64,000 nt of DNA from Moringa oleifera (lineage: Eukaryota > Streptophyta > Magnoliopsida > Brassicales > Moringaceae). The position numbers and the translations under genes are program-made. A model generated the notes under the pieces. It was not told the DNA's origin, ran no database searches, and worked only from the letters and a program-made list of their open reading frames with translations. Positions within the stretch are counted from its first letter, which is position 1. Each line of letters opens with the position of its first letter. Shown here one piece after another: positions 41,940 through 53,500 of this stretch. The DNA lies in NCBI GenBank assembly GCA_021397835.1, contig JAJFZO010000094.1, positions 3,264,501 to 3,328,500 on the forward strand, given 5' to 3'.

Positions 41940-42260
41940 ATATTGATTAGATTAATTATATATTTAATTTGTTCATTAGATTAAAATTAAAGTTTAACTT
42001 TAATGGTTGTGATAAATTAAAGATATTTTTATTATCAAAATATTCAAAAATAATTGCAATAAATTCTTCATTTAATTTTGTGTCAATTTAACATAAATTA
42101 CTTTTTATGAATTGTAAAATTTTTTGTAGTGTCAAATAAAAAATATATATTTTTAGTTACAACAAATTTTGAAATTTTTCTTAATAATTGATCAATTTTT
42201 AAAAAATATTTGTAAAACATTGTAAGTAAAAAATTATTGTATAAAATCCAACCCTTTAAA
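41940..42260 (+). repeat. copy of AT-rich dispersed repeat
   Basis: Contains AAAGATATTTTTATTATCAA followed by the shared downstream blocks. Confidence 0.45.
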
Positions 42261-42654
42261 AAAGGTTAACCACACGATAAATTAAACTAAATTAAAAATG
42301 TTAAATCCTTAAAACAAAAATACAACGGAGTCTAATTGAATTAGAGTTAAACATCAAACATGGAAACGATTTAATCAAGACTTTGGACAAAAGGGAAGCG
42401 TAGCTCAATTTACATTAATGTGTACCTAAATTTAAACTATGGCAGGAACTGAAGTTGCACCAAGGAAGTAGATTATATAAAGCCAAACAGAGCCACTTGC
42501 CAAACAAAATTATGTAGTATTACACTTTTGTAGTACAAGAGAACTATTTTCTCTCCTGCCAGACACTCTCAATCAGGTATCAAGGCCACAGTGTTGCATT
42601 GCATTACGAAAGAACTCTGTGTTGGTACAGAAGAACATTCACCCCAAAAAAGAA

Positions 42655-45600
42655 TTACAATCCTATTAAAGACAACCAAGTGTCTTGCTGTTGGACAGCC
42701 AGTGAAAAGAGGATTTCAGTCAAGCAAGTACTGGGAAGATTTTGGCCGACAAAAAAGATCACATCAATGATCCGTTTAATAGTTTCATCTGTGGCTAACT
42801 CATTACCTCGGCTGATAACCTGTAATTCAGAAACCCTGTAGAATAAGAGTAACGTGTAATAGTTTATGATAACCTGGTTTTCAAGTGACAAGAGACAGAA
42901 GAGTTGCCTCTAGGAAAACTGCAAAGATTTTGGGGAGACATTGATTGCAAGGGCCCAGAATTCTCTGATCAAACCTGAAATGTAGTTGGGAGTATGCCAG
43001 TGAGATTAGTCACTAACAAAGTAAGTATCCATGAAGATTACAGTAAAAGAAAGTGTTTTTGCTTACCTTTCAGCCATTGAACAAAGCTGTTCATGCACAA
43101 TTTTGGCCTCCGTCAATTCATCTTTTAATGGCAAGAGGCTCAACCACACAGGATATAACTGCCAAAAAAACTTGGTGAGATTTGAACTTATTGGTATTCA
43201 TCAATTGATTGTTTAATGATGGGCAGAAACAAAACGAGCTTCTCATTGGAGAAAACAAAATGAGATACTGAACAGATGGACTGCGAAATTTCACCTTAGC
43301 TGCATCAATTTTCTCGGGGTGGAACTCACATATCTTTCCCATGATGGAAACTGCAATATCAAATGCTTTTACATCTTCTGTGGATGATCGAATTGGGTAA
43401 TGCATCACAAGGGCTAGCTTCACTATTGTTCCTACCAAATGTTAGTCACCAGAGTTAAGTCTTAATTACATGACTGATTAAACCATGAAGAGATTATGAT
43501 AGCCAAACAAGATTAAGCAGGTTACCTGAGAGAAAAGGCTTGAATTCATCTCCACCAAACTGTGCACAAACTCGAAGTCCCCGTGCAGCTTCCGAGAAAC
43601 GAAAATAGAATAAGGAAAAAAAAAAACAGAAGATGAACAAAATCATTTTCTTTGTTTGTGAAAGCAAAGAAAAGAAAAAATGAGTCTTGTAGTGCTAAGA
43701 ACCAGTTTTGTTTCTTGATCTTTGTCATTGTTGCAAGCATCCAATAAAACTGGAATGTACTTAGCATAGTACCTGCCAAGAAAAAGTTTAGGATATGCAT
43801 CCTAAAAGGAGGAATTGATACCACAATCTCTGCAAGGGGTGAGACATACTTGCTGCAAGCAACTGCAGGGCATCTCTCTGCAAAAATATTGCAAGTCCTC
43901 AATGCAATGCGTTTTCCTTTCTTTGTTTCGTCAGTATTCTGCATGTAGGACAGCAAGGAAGTAGCATTAAACTTTAAAAGGGACAATAGCTACTAAGAGT
44001 GATCAGTGCCTGTTTGAGCTTCTGCTTTGTATATACAACATTCTGAGATTCATATTCAAGTGGGTATCTGAATGAGTTGGGATACCTCTTCTCTTACAAA
44101 ACTCAGCACCGGGTCTTATGGTGGGAATATGACTATTACCTGCAGCAACACAAACAACTGACTCATTAAGCAGGCCAAGTCCACGTGCACTTCTAAGGTA
44201 TCTGCAGGGATGTTCTGTATGGAGGATAACAATGCTGAGGCAATTGCTCCTACGAGGCAAAAGTTAAAATCAATGAAGATAAAATTAAATTAAAGTGAAG
44301 AAAATCTGCAAGAGATGTTTTTAATAAATAGAAGCTGCCATTGCGGATTTTGGCTGCATGCACACCTGCGCTTTAGGATTTTGGTTGTTGTTCACTGCGG
44401 CAGATAGTGCAGCCAAAATCCTTTGGTGATAGCAGATTTGTGCCGCCTGCACGAAACCTGTTGACAGTTGCATCAAGTGAAAAGCTGTGTAGCAAACTCG
44501 AGGATGGGCATCTGTGAATGCCTTTAAAATGTAGGTCAGAGCTTTCTCCATGTAGTCTGCTCTTACTACCTGCAGACACAAGACTAAAATAAGATATAGA
44601 AAGACAGGCCAAACATCAGTTCTTTTGTGAATTCAATCACCATTAGCATATTGATAAGAAATTATGATACCTTTTAGGGTTCACACATATCGATCAGTTT
44701 AGCGTGAAAGTTGCAGTCCTCTGCAGAATATTTAGCAGGATACTTTCTTCATTGTGCAGTGTTTTGAGCTAGCTAGTTAGACATTGCTTTTATGTTTTGG
44801 GTACAAAAATTGGCATGAAGGCTGCAGTCCTCTGCAGAATATTTAGCAGGATACATTCTTCATTGTGCAGTGTTTTGAGCTAGCTAGTTAGACATTGCTT
44901 TTATGTTTTGGGTACAAAAATTGGCATGCTTATGACACTTTATGAGAGCAGGAAACTAGTTAAACCAAGTTGAACCTAAGAACAAACTATACAATGATTA
45001 TGGTGAGATAAGCGAGATAGGCTTGCTGTTCTCTATTCTTTCCTCTCCAACTTTCTTTAGGTAGGCATGGGGATTGAAAGATAATCTCTTTACATGACCA
45101 AGTGCTACAGAAAATCAAAGGAGCACAATTTTGTTACCAATGCATCTGAGTGTTCTTGGGACATTTCTTCTAGGATGGTAATTCCTGCAAGACGCCTCTG
45201 CCAACGCTCTCAATCCATCAAGTTTTGCACCACATTAAAGGCAATAGGCAGAATTCTTAATTCACTGAAAGTTTTAGAAATTTGTTTCAAGAGCTCCTCT
45301 CCCAAGTAGTGGGCACTTCTCTTCCATCATTCTCGCCTTCTTGGCATTTGATCTGACAACACTTAATGTCATCGTCAATGAAAGCAAGCATTTGCACTGA
45401 GACTAAGAAGAACTTAGATACAGTCCGAAGAGGCAAGTGCCTCATTGTATCTGCCAGATCTCTTGCCTGCATTAACGTGATAAAAAAATTTGATTGCACA
45501 GTGCTTTGTCCCTAATTTCAGAGGAAGATTCATTGTGAGATCAAGCATGTCTACGACTATATATTTCAGGTATGGCTCAAAGAACTTCGCCTTCACTTTC

Positions 45601-46332
45601 ACCAACGATGTCAATATTCCTAAAACATATTGACAATGGACTTCCCTGAAGCAACTTAACAAATTCAACAGGCTCAAAATTATTGCTCGCAAGAGGACCT
45701 TAAGTCCATCATGATCCCCAAATCCAGAAAATACATGTGCCAAATTAGATGCAGCAGAAGCAGCAGCAACCTGAACATCAGCATTTACTGAAGCCAATGC
45801 TCTCAAGGAGGCGTTGCGAAGTGTCCCAATCCAAAAACGCAAAACCTTACAACTCTTAGGCATTTTACCAAATATGCACAAAGCAGTTTCTTGAAACTTC
45901 TCATTCTCTAATTGATCAACATACTTCAGCAGAAAATCAAGAAGTTCTGGCCACCGGTGATTAGCCTCATAAACCTGGTTGAGTATATGGGCTACTATGC
46001 CACACACAATTCTTATAATTTCCGTACGTTTTTGGTACACAAGGGAATCAAGAAAGTAACGTTTACAATCGGATTGATCAGTCAATGATAAAGTAGGCCA
46101 CGTAAGCACGAGCATTGTCACTATTGTTGTATCTAAGAACATGTAAGAGTTTGAAGACTAGGGAAGACGGAGAACATTTCTTGCACCAGTGTAAAATGTT
46201 AAATGCATGAGATCTTTCTGATTCTGGACCGGAAAAAACACTCGAAAATATTGCCACCATCAGTGTGCCGTCTCCGGATATTAGATTATCAAAGGCCTCT
46301 GCACTTGGTGGATGATCATATTGATATTCCAT
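42655..46332 (-). pseudogene. importin-5-like pseudogene, copy B
   Basis: A decayed DNA-level copy of an importin-5 gene with A-like intron positions. Recognisable parts are exon 1 (46332 to about 45143, start MEYQYDHPPSAEAFDNLI), exon 2 (44569-44366, 204 nt as in copy A), exon 3 (44249-44140), part of exons 12-14 (44067 to about 43850) and equivalents of exons 15-20 down to the stop at 42655. Lesions: frameshift near 46085; frameshift in a seven-T run near 45489; frameshift near 45297; in-frame TGA at 45210-45212; exon 3 out of phase; exons 4-11 absent; frameshift near 43995; exon 16 acceptor apparently CGG instead of CAG near 43593. The equivalent of intron 19 may use a GC donor. Late exons still read well (VHEQLCSMAER, ELATDETIKRII). 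A functional full-length protein is not possible; expression of a fragment cannot be excluded. Confidence 0.85.
44712..44933. repeat. 111-bp tandem duplication in pseudogene B intron 1
   Basis: Two adjacent 111-bp units beginning TGCAGTCCTCTGCAGAATAT differ at one base inside the unit plus a few at its edge. This is a recent duplication within the first intron of copy B. Confidence 0.9.
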
Positions 46333-47931
46333 GAGATCCTCAAAAAAAAAAAAAAAAAAGTGTTTCAATTAGGTTTAGGGTTTTGATTAGATTCTGTTCT
46401 GTCCAAGAGACGAAGCAGTAGTGATTTCTTGAACCAACGGTTCTGTGTTTGGGCGGATTTAAGGAATATTAAGTGACTGGATTTTAAAGTTGTATGCCTT
46501 GCCCACATTAGCATCTGGGCCCTTCCGCAGACATATATTCCTCACTGACCGATTCAATACGTCCTAAGTGTATGCGTTTCTTTACTGTAAAACTGTGCAT
46601 TGATTTCTGACCCAAAAGCAAAACTGGTTGTCTCTCCCAGAAACTGCAGCTCGACTTCCATAGATTATCCGTTGATTTCGTCCCAAACTGATTCTTGTTT
46701 GCTTACCCAGCGACAATTGATTTCTTAAACAGCGAGAATCGCGGAATTCACTTATAATTTTTCCTTTTGGGGCTGCTTGGTTGAAACTCGAAGTTGATTT
46801 TGTATGAATCAGCTGAATGACAGTGGACAGGTTTCGTTGATTTAGCATTTACCCCGATCAGAGATTCACAGAACTTCCCTATTTTTCCTGTGATTTTAAC
46901 AAAGATGTTCATCAGAACAGAGATTCCCTGTTAGGTTCTGCATGACTTGGTCGGAACCCAGATTCTGAACATTTCTTGGTTGCAGTTTTCCTTTACCATC
47001 TTATTATCTAGCAATTCTTACCCACTTATCCTTTGTATTTAAGTTGCTGAATGAATGTTAGAAGCAGCATTGTTGCATCTCCTGAAACTGTGCTGATTTG
47101 CAGTCACATATTTCATGTCAGTAAGTTACAGAGTTTTGTGTGAGATATTTACAATGCTGGCATGTTCATAACTTGTTTGATAGAAAGCAGCATCAGAAAC
47201 CTCAACAGACCAGGAACCTCTACTTGCTTTTTGTCTGCTGCTGAACATCCTTATCATTTGAAACTGGAAGTGGAACTATTAGGTCATGATTGCTGTGGGA
47301 CCTTTTACTTTCCTTGATGTGAAAAACCTAAGGATGGTAGCAATTCAGAGGTCAATAGGGATCACCAAAAGCTGATGAAAGATATATAAATAGTTTCATG
47401 CAGAGGAAGCAAGGATAGCTTGAGACTCTAGGTTACTGGAAGACCGGGTTCATGTTGCTTAATCTACTACAAATAATCAAGAGACAATGGTTTTCATTAG
47501 GACCAAGAAAATCTCTCTGATTCACAATTTCTGGGGAAATTCTCAGACAAAAATTTACTGTTTGTACTCCAATCTTTCACTGTCTCTAATGATTCAGATT
47601 CAATAACCAAATTATGCCACGGTTGCTGCAGGATTTTCTGTCAAAGACGAAATATTGTAATAAAGAATGGTTTCTATACTTTCTGCAGCATGTATAGAGC
47701 AATCGGATACAAGAAGCCAATAGGGAAATATGTCCAGTGGGATGCAATTAGAGGTAAGTTGGTGCCATACTAGTACTGTCGGAACTCTTCAAACTGCTTC
47801 CACAGAGCACATTTCAGATTTTGAGTACAGTTTGCTTCTGCCGCACTCCTACTCTCTTTGACATTATGAATCAACCACATCTTGCAGAAGTAATCATGTT
47901 GAAATCCAAGGACGGAATTTGAATTACCGAA
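46333..47931. other. intergenic between copies C and B
   Basis: A poly-T run on the gene strand lies just before copy B's start. The rest would be the upstream region of B and the 3' region of C. I found no further importin exons here, which argues that copy C really ends at its stop. Confidence 0.45.
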
Positions 47932-49032
47932 TTACACTTCGTTCTGTGTCACTTCACCAGTTGCTTCAATACCAAGCAACTCAAGAATACCCGAGGCTGC
48001 AATTCTTGTTTCTTCTACAATGCCATCAAGTTTTGTTATCCTTTTAACCAATCTAATCACAACTTTCAGCTCATTCGCTATCAAACCTGCAACATTAAGC
48101 CTCCTCAGCCATTCCATTGTCAAGGGAGCCAAATCCTCAAGAGCCTCTTGCAGAAACGCTTGTCTGCCATCATTCACCAACTTGGATACTGAGTTTACTA
48201 TTGAATCCAAAAGGGGTTCAGTCAAATCTTCTTTTTCAGATCCAATCAATTGTATTGCCAAACTAAGGGATGCACCAAAGGCCAAGATCCAAACATCCAT
48301 ATCCCCTGAATCCAAATGCTGCAAGATTGAGGAGTGAATTTTATCAATATGGGGCACCAAGAAGTCATCATTGATATTCAAGGGCAAATCACGACAGACC
48401 AAGAGGTGTTTCCTGAAGTCTGAATTTATGGAAGTAACTAGATAATCGAGAAGCTCATGCCATACACCATTTTCGAGCTGAAACACTTGAGAGGCGATGT
48501 TGGAGAGTATTCTAGAGAGAACCTCCGCAGTTTCCATCGAGTTTTCTTGCTCAAGACAAGAAAGGATGATAGGTTTAATCTCAGTGAGGATCATGTGGGA
48601 TATGAAAGTCCAAGAATCCTGATATTGGGAGAGAAGAGAGGACAGGAGGTTGATACAGTGGGCTCTGATCGGAGGCTGACGGCAAGAATGACAGATGTGA
48701 AAGAGCTTGAGAGAGAGAGCATTGGGATACAGGGAGGTGCAGCATCTGTAGATGATCTTTGCATGGGATTCTTGTAAGCGTTCTTTCTGTCGTTGTTGCT
48801 GCTCATCCTGCTGCTGCTGTTGTTGCTGTTCCTCCTGCTGCTGTTGTTGTTGCTGTTCGTCATGCTGCTGTTGTTGTTGCTGTTCGTCGTGCTGCTGTTG
48901 TTGTTCTTGTTCCTGTTCTTGTCGTTGAGGTGGGGATATTGACCGCAAGAGGAGAGAGATGAGTGTCTCCATTGATGCGAGGTCTGGAGAATTAAGTATC
49001 TCTCTTGCTTCGGATCGGACATTAACGTCCAT
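47932..49032 (-). CDS. N-terminal importin-5-like HEAT-repeat protein, copy C
   Basis: An uninterrupted 366-aa ORF matching only the N-terminal part of importin-5, roughly its first 330 residues. After MDVNVRSEAREIL comes METLISLLLRS, then a Gln-rich insert (about residues 37-82), then importin-like segments such as NALSLKLFHICHS, EIKPIILSCLEQENS, VWHELLDYLVTSINSD and DDFLVPHIDKIHSSILQHL. It ends in GIEATGEVTQNEV. In importin-5 this region contacts RanGTP; whether C still does is unknown. It lacks all C-terminal cargo-binding repeats. It lies in the same orientation as copies A and B. Because the frame is open despite a repeat tract that easily shifts frame, it may be under selection, but a recent truncated copy is the alternative. 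Confidence 0.7.
   Translation of the reverse strand: MDVNVRSEAREILNSPDLASMETLISLLLRSISPPQRQEQEQEQQQQHDEQQQQQQHDEQQQQQQQEEQQQQQQQDEQQQRQKERLQESHAKIIYRCCTSLYPNALSLKLFHICHSCRQPPIRAHCINLLSSLLSQYQDSWTFISHMILTEIKPIILSCLEQENSMETAEVLSRILSNIASQVFQLENGVWHELLDYLVTSINSDFRKHLLVCRDLPLNINDDFLVPHIDKIHSSILQHLDSGDMDVWILAFGASLSLAIQLIGSEKEDLTEPLLDSIVNSVSKLVNDGRQAFLQEALEDLAPLTMEWLRRLNVAGLIANELKVVIRLVKRITKLDGIVEETRIAASGILELLGIEATGEVTQNEV
48787..48924 (-). repeat. 27-bp coding minisatellite, Gln-rich
   Basis: Tandem 27-bp units encode nine-residue blocks of the form QQQQQQHDE, QQQQQQQEE and QQQQQQQDE, preceded by a short EQ repeat. The units mix CAG and CAA codons. The related fragment D has only SQQQRQRQ at this place. 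Confidence 0.85.
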
Positions 49033-49764
49033 TGAGAGAGAGGAAGGATAGGGAGCTTTCTCTCAAGAACCAAACAGATTGAGAGGATTGTACACCTTGA
49101 AGGAATAAAGGGGACGGAATCTAAAGAAAAAAAAAGGACGTTTTTGCCAAATGAATTGAAAGCTGAAAGAAGAGAGAATGGGGTTCTGAAGATTAATGGT
49201 CTGTCAGTAACGCGAAGAAAGAATTGGGCTTTCTTCAAGAACAAGAGAGACAGAAACAAGTTCAGGGGCTTTTGCTGTGGTTTAAGAGGCAGTGAAAGTT
49301 AGGGGTGCGCGTCTTTCTTTTAAGATACTTAGGCCACATCAGCTTGCATTTTGTAAGCTTAAATGTTTATTAATCAAATTTGTTTATTAAAAATAAATAT
49401 AAAAAATCTTTTTTATTGAGATTTCAATTTAAATTTATTATTTTAATTTAATTTAACTTAAATTTAAACTAAATACTTATTAAAAATAATAGTATATTTT
49501 CATTGTTAAAATACCTTAAGAATGACTTAAACAAATTTTAAATTTATTTTAAATTCATCCATTTAAAATAATTTTTTAAAATTTTAATGGTATAAATTTT
49601 TTAAAATATATTTTTAATGTTTGAATTTTTTTATATTTATAAAAAATTTAAATCAAAATTTGTTGATAAAGATTTCTAAATCATTGTTTAAATTCACTCA
49701 ATTTTAAAATATAAAAGTGGTCAAATTAAAATGATGAAATTAAAATTAAAATTTTTAAAAATTT
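49033..49764. other. copy C leader/promoter, then AT-rich repeat
   Basis: 49033-49375 is homologous to 57437-57815, so C and D share upstream sequence as well as coding sequence. 49400-49700 resembles the dispersed AT-rich repeat. The Mutator-like element begins at 49774 after a 9-bp target duplication. Confidence 0.6.
49400..49700 (+). repeat. copy of AT-rich dispersed repeat
   Basis: Shares ordered blocks with the 26925 and 59430 copies, including TTGTTAAAATACCTTAAG followed by an AAATGGTATAAATTTTTT-like block. Confidence 0.4.
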
Positions 49765-49773
49765 AATTTTTTA

Positions 49774-49886
49774 GGGTAAATATCATTTAAAACCCTGACC
49801 TTAACACTATCTCTCCAAACAGACCCTTACTTTCAAAATTTATCCAAACAAACCCCGACTTTTTAATTTTGTCCAAATTGAACCTT
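49774..49886 (+). repeat. left terminal inverted repeat of MULE
   Basis: Begins GGGTAAATATCATTTAAAAC. It matches the reverse complement of the right end over 113 bp with four mismatches. Confidence 0.95.
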
Positions 49887-50596
49887 CCGTCTAAATCAAT
49901 TAAACGACGTTTGTAAATAATGGATTTGTTGAAGGGCAAAAAGGAAATTACACTAGTAGTATATATGGTGATAAACGGCAGCGTTCGATATCCTCTCCCT
50001 TTTGGTCTTCTCCTAATTTCACAAACTTAGAAATCGTTTCCTCTCTCAATTTTTCACTGGTTATCAAGAAATCTGCAAGTTTAGTTGCCGGAATTGCAAC
50101 AGAAGATATGTTTTTTGACTGCTTCATACTATATTTGCATATAAATTGTCTTTTTCCGGTGTTTACTGTCATCGAGAAGCATGGGTATTAAATTCGGGAA
50201 GCACGAGTAAGTTAAAATTTTTTAGTGGTCCCGAAATTGCCGATGCTTTTGGTGACATGAATTGTCGTTGTCTAGTTGTTGGCTATGCATGATTAACCTA
50301 AAATCATTACAAAACACAAAGTTATTAGGGTTCGAAAATAAATTTTTTCAGCATGTTTGTAGTTAGTTATCATCAAATTAGAGATTTTTTTTTCTGGGCC
50401 AATTTGAGTTTCTTAATCATTTCGTATGGTTAAAATAATTATATCAATTACTTTAAGAATGCAATGTGTATAAAATGTAGATTGTATGCATAAAATGCTT
50501 TCACATAGGGGTTTTGAAGTTAGCATGCATTATCAATTACACATTATTTTATTATCTAAGGTGTCTGTTTGTTTGATTTGTCTATAGGACACTGCA

Positions 50597-53500
50597 ATGG
50601 TTTCATTTTACTTCACATGTCACTTGCATTATGGTGGACACTTCACTGAAAATATTGGTAAGAGTTACAGTTCAGATGAAGTGGCTGTATTTGATGATGT
50701 TGATAGTGATAGATTTTCACTGGTAGAATTAGAAGGAATGTTGAAAGAGGCAGGGGTTAATGGCAAAGGTAAATTCTATTATGTTATGCCTGGACTTACA
50801 ATGTTAGATGGGCTTATGGAGTTAAGTAGTGATGTTGAACTTATGGACATGTTAGATGTGATGTATAGAGCCACCAGAGACATTCATATATATTTTTCTA
50901 ATGTTGAAGAAGATTTGGCTGACATAGTTGTTAATAATGATCATATGCATAATGAGGCTGAGTATGTTGAAATAGAAGTTGAAAATATGAATACTGATAT
51001 AGAAATGGACGAAGATGAGAGGAATTTGGTGGATAGTGATTATGAGGTTGACATGGAGGAAGATGTTATGCATAATGCAAATCCTGAAGTGCCTATGCAT
51101 AACATGGAGTCAACTAGTTTTGCTAGGGTCAATAATCTAAGGTTTGATGAGTTTGATGTTGATTACTTAGATGAGCTGCATACACCACCGGGATCCGATG
51201 AAGATGGTGAAGTCCAAAGCAAATGTGAGTTTAATGCTAATACTGACATGGCCAACCCAATGTTCAAGGTTGGCATGATATTTGGATCACTTGATGAAGC
51301 TAGGGAGGCAATTACTCAGTATGGGGTTAAGTGAGGTTATAATCTGAAATTTTGCAAGAGTGAGGCTAATAGACTAAGAGTGATATGTAGGAATGGGTGT
51401 GGGTGGACCTTGTTTGTCTCTCGGTTAGGAAAAACACATTCATTTGCTGTGAAGACATACTACCAGACACATACTTGTAACAGATCATTTCGTAACAAAT
51501 TGGTCACTGCTAGATTTATTGCAAATAAGTATATAGATTTATTTAGAAGGGAATCGAAGGTTAAGATAAGTTCTTTGATGGAGGCAGTGAAGGTAGATTT
51601 AGTTTGTGATGTTTCAAGAGGTGTTTGTATTAGAGCTAGGCAAATTGCTATGTGTAAGATATATGGAACTGAAGCACATCAGTATCGAAGGCTGAGAGAC
51701 TACTGTGAAGAAGTGAGAACACAGAATCCAGGGAGTTCACTGATTTTAAGTTTGGATAGAATAACTCCTACATCAGACCCTGTTTTTCAGAGGGTTTATG
51801 TTTGTTTGGATGGTTGTAGGAGGGGTTTTTTGAATGGATGTAGACCTATTATCAGTGTGGATGCATGTCATTTAAAAGGAAGGACACAAGGACAGTTAAT
51901 GGCTGCAGTTGGAATTGATGCAAATAACAACACATATCCCATTGCATATGCAGTGGTTGATGCTGAAACTAAAGACAGTTGGACATGGTTTATTCAGTTG
52001 CTATTAGCGGATATTGGATCCGTTAGGACTCACAGGTGGACATTCATGTCTGACAAACAAAAGGTACGTGTATATTTATTTTAAGATTATGCAACTGTGT
52101 ACAAATATGTAATTAACCAACAAAGGTATGTATTTAATTGCTAACTGTTATTTCACAGATCATAGAATTACAGCTATGCATGTGGCTCTGCTAACTTAAT
52201 ATTCTGCCCACTGACTATTTGTTGTATCACTTGAAGCTTAACATATATATAATATATATATAGACTTATATACATACAACTTTTTCTTTTTCATACCTGA
52301 CAAACTTTTCTCTTTATACAGGGACTTGTACCTGCCTTTGAAGAAATTGTCCCAGAAGCAGATGTTCGCTTCTGTGTCAGACATTTATATGGTAATTTTC
52401 AAAAACAATTCAAAGGTAAGTTCCTGAAAGACTTAATGTATTCTGCTGCAAGAGCCACAACATCTATTGAGTTTAATACCATCATGCATACACTTAAATC
52501 TTTTGATGTGAGGGCTTATGAGTGGTTATCTAAGATACCAGCCAAGCACTGGTCTAGGCATGCGTTCTCAAGCAGACCTAAGTGTGATATGCTATTAAAC
52601 AATCTGTCTGAGACGTTTAATGCATGTGTTATGAAGGCTAGGGATAAGCCTATTTTGCAATTGTTAGAGGAGATAAGAAATTACTTGATGGAGAGGATCC
52701 ATGTTAATAGGGATCGAATGCAAAAGTGTGAAGGTTTGTTGTGTCCTAAAATATAAAATTTTTTAGAGAAGGTCAAGATGAGGTCTAGAGTATGGGTTCC
52801 TATTTGGTCTGGAGGAGTGAAGTATCAAGTCAGATCCTATGAAGAGCAATATGTAGTTGATTTAGCTACACGGAGTTGCAGCTGCAATAGGTGGAATCTT
52901 ACTAGTATCCCATGCACATATGCAGTTAGTGCAATTTACTATCAGAAAGAAAGACCAGAAGATTATGTTGATCATTGCTACCATAAAGCCACATATCTTC
53001 GGTGTTATCCTCATTTAGTTAATCCATGTGATGGCCCAAATTTGTGGCCACAAACTCGGTTAGATCCAATTCAGCCACCTGCTATTAGAAGGCCACCTGG
53101 AAGGCCTAGAAAACAGAGAAGAAGGGATATTGATGAAGCAGCCCAAAATCAAAGTAAGATGTCCAGAAAGAACTATCATGTCACTTGTAGTCGATGCAAA
53201 AAAACTGGACATAATGCTCGTTCATGCAGAGGTCAAGTGAAACAGGTATGTTTAATAATAATTTTGAAACTTGTTTATTTATTAGTTACAAAATAAGTAT
53301 ACCAATTCATTGCAGAAAAAAGGGCAAGGTAGTTGGGGTGAAACTGAAGCAGTGTTCATGGGATTCAGGGTACCAATTATAACACCCCGAGAGGTAATTA
53401 TATTCAATTGAATTACACTTACTAATATAGATACACTAACTTATATGTGCTTTTGTAGAATGGTAGCCAGTCAAATACAAGTGGTCAACATTCCATGACA

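Larger units (their letters stand above)
39211..42654. other. upstream region of copy A, then AT-rich intergenic DNA
   Basis: 39211-39740 is GC-richer and should hold the leader and promoter of copy A. From 39740 to 42400 the DNA is extremely AT-rich and contains diverged pieces of the dispersed repeat, mostly inverted (40080-40180, 41130-41440) and one direct copy (41940-42260). 42400-42654 is the 3' region of pseudogene B. Confidence 0.5.

Noticed and set aside
44003..44260. 85-residue minus-strand ORF inside pseudogene B
   Set aside because: It is an alternative frame over exon 3 and the 72-bp gap; the homologous reading is a different frame.
48591..49259. 222-residue open frame overlapping copy C on the same strand, rich in Asn and Ser
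   Set aside because: It is the shadow of the Gln-repeat frame of copy C: CAA/CAG repeats read in another phase give Asn/Ser runs.
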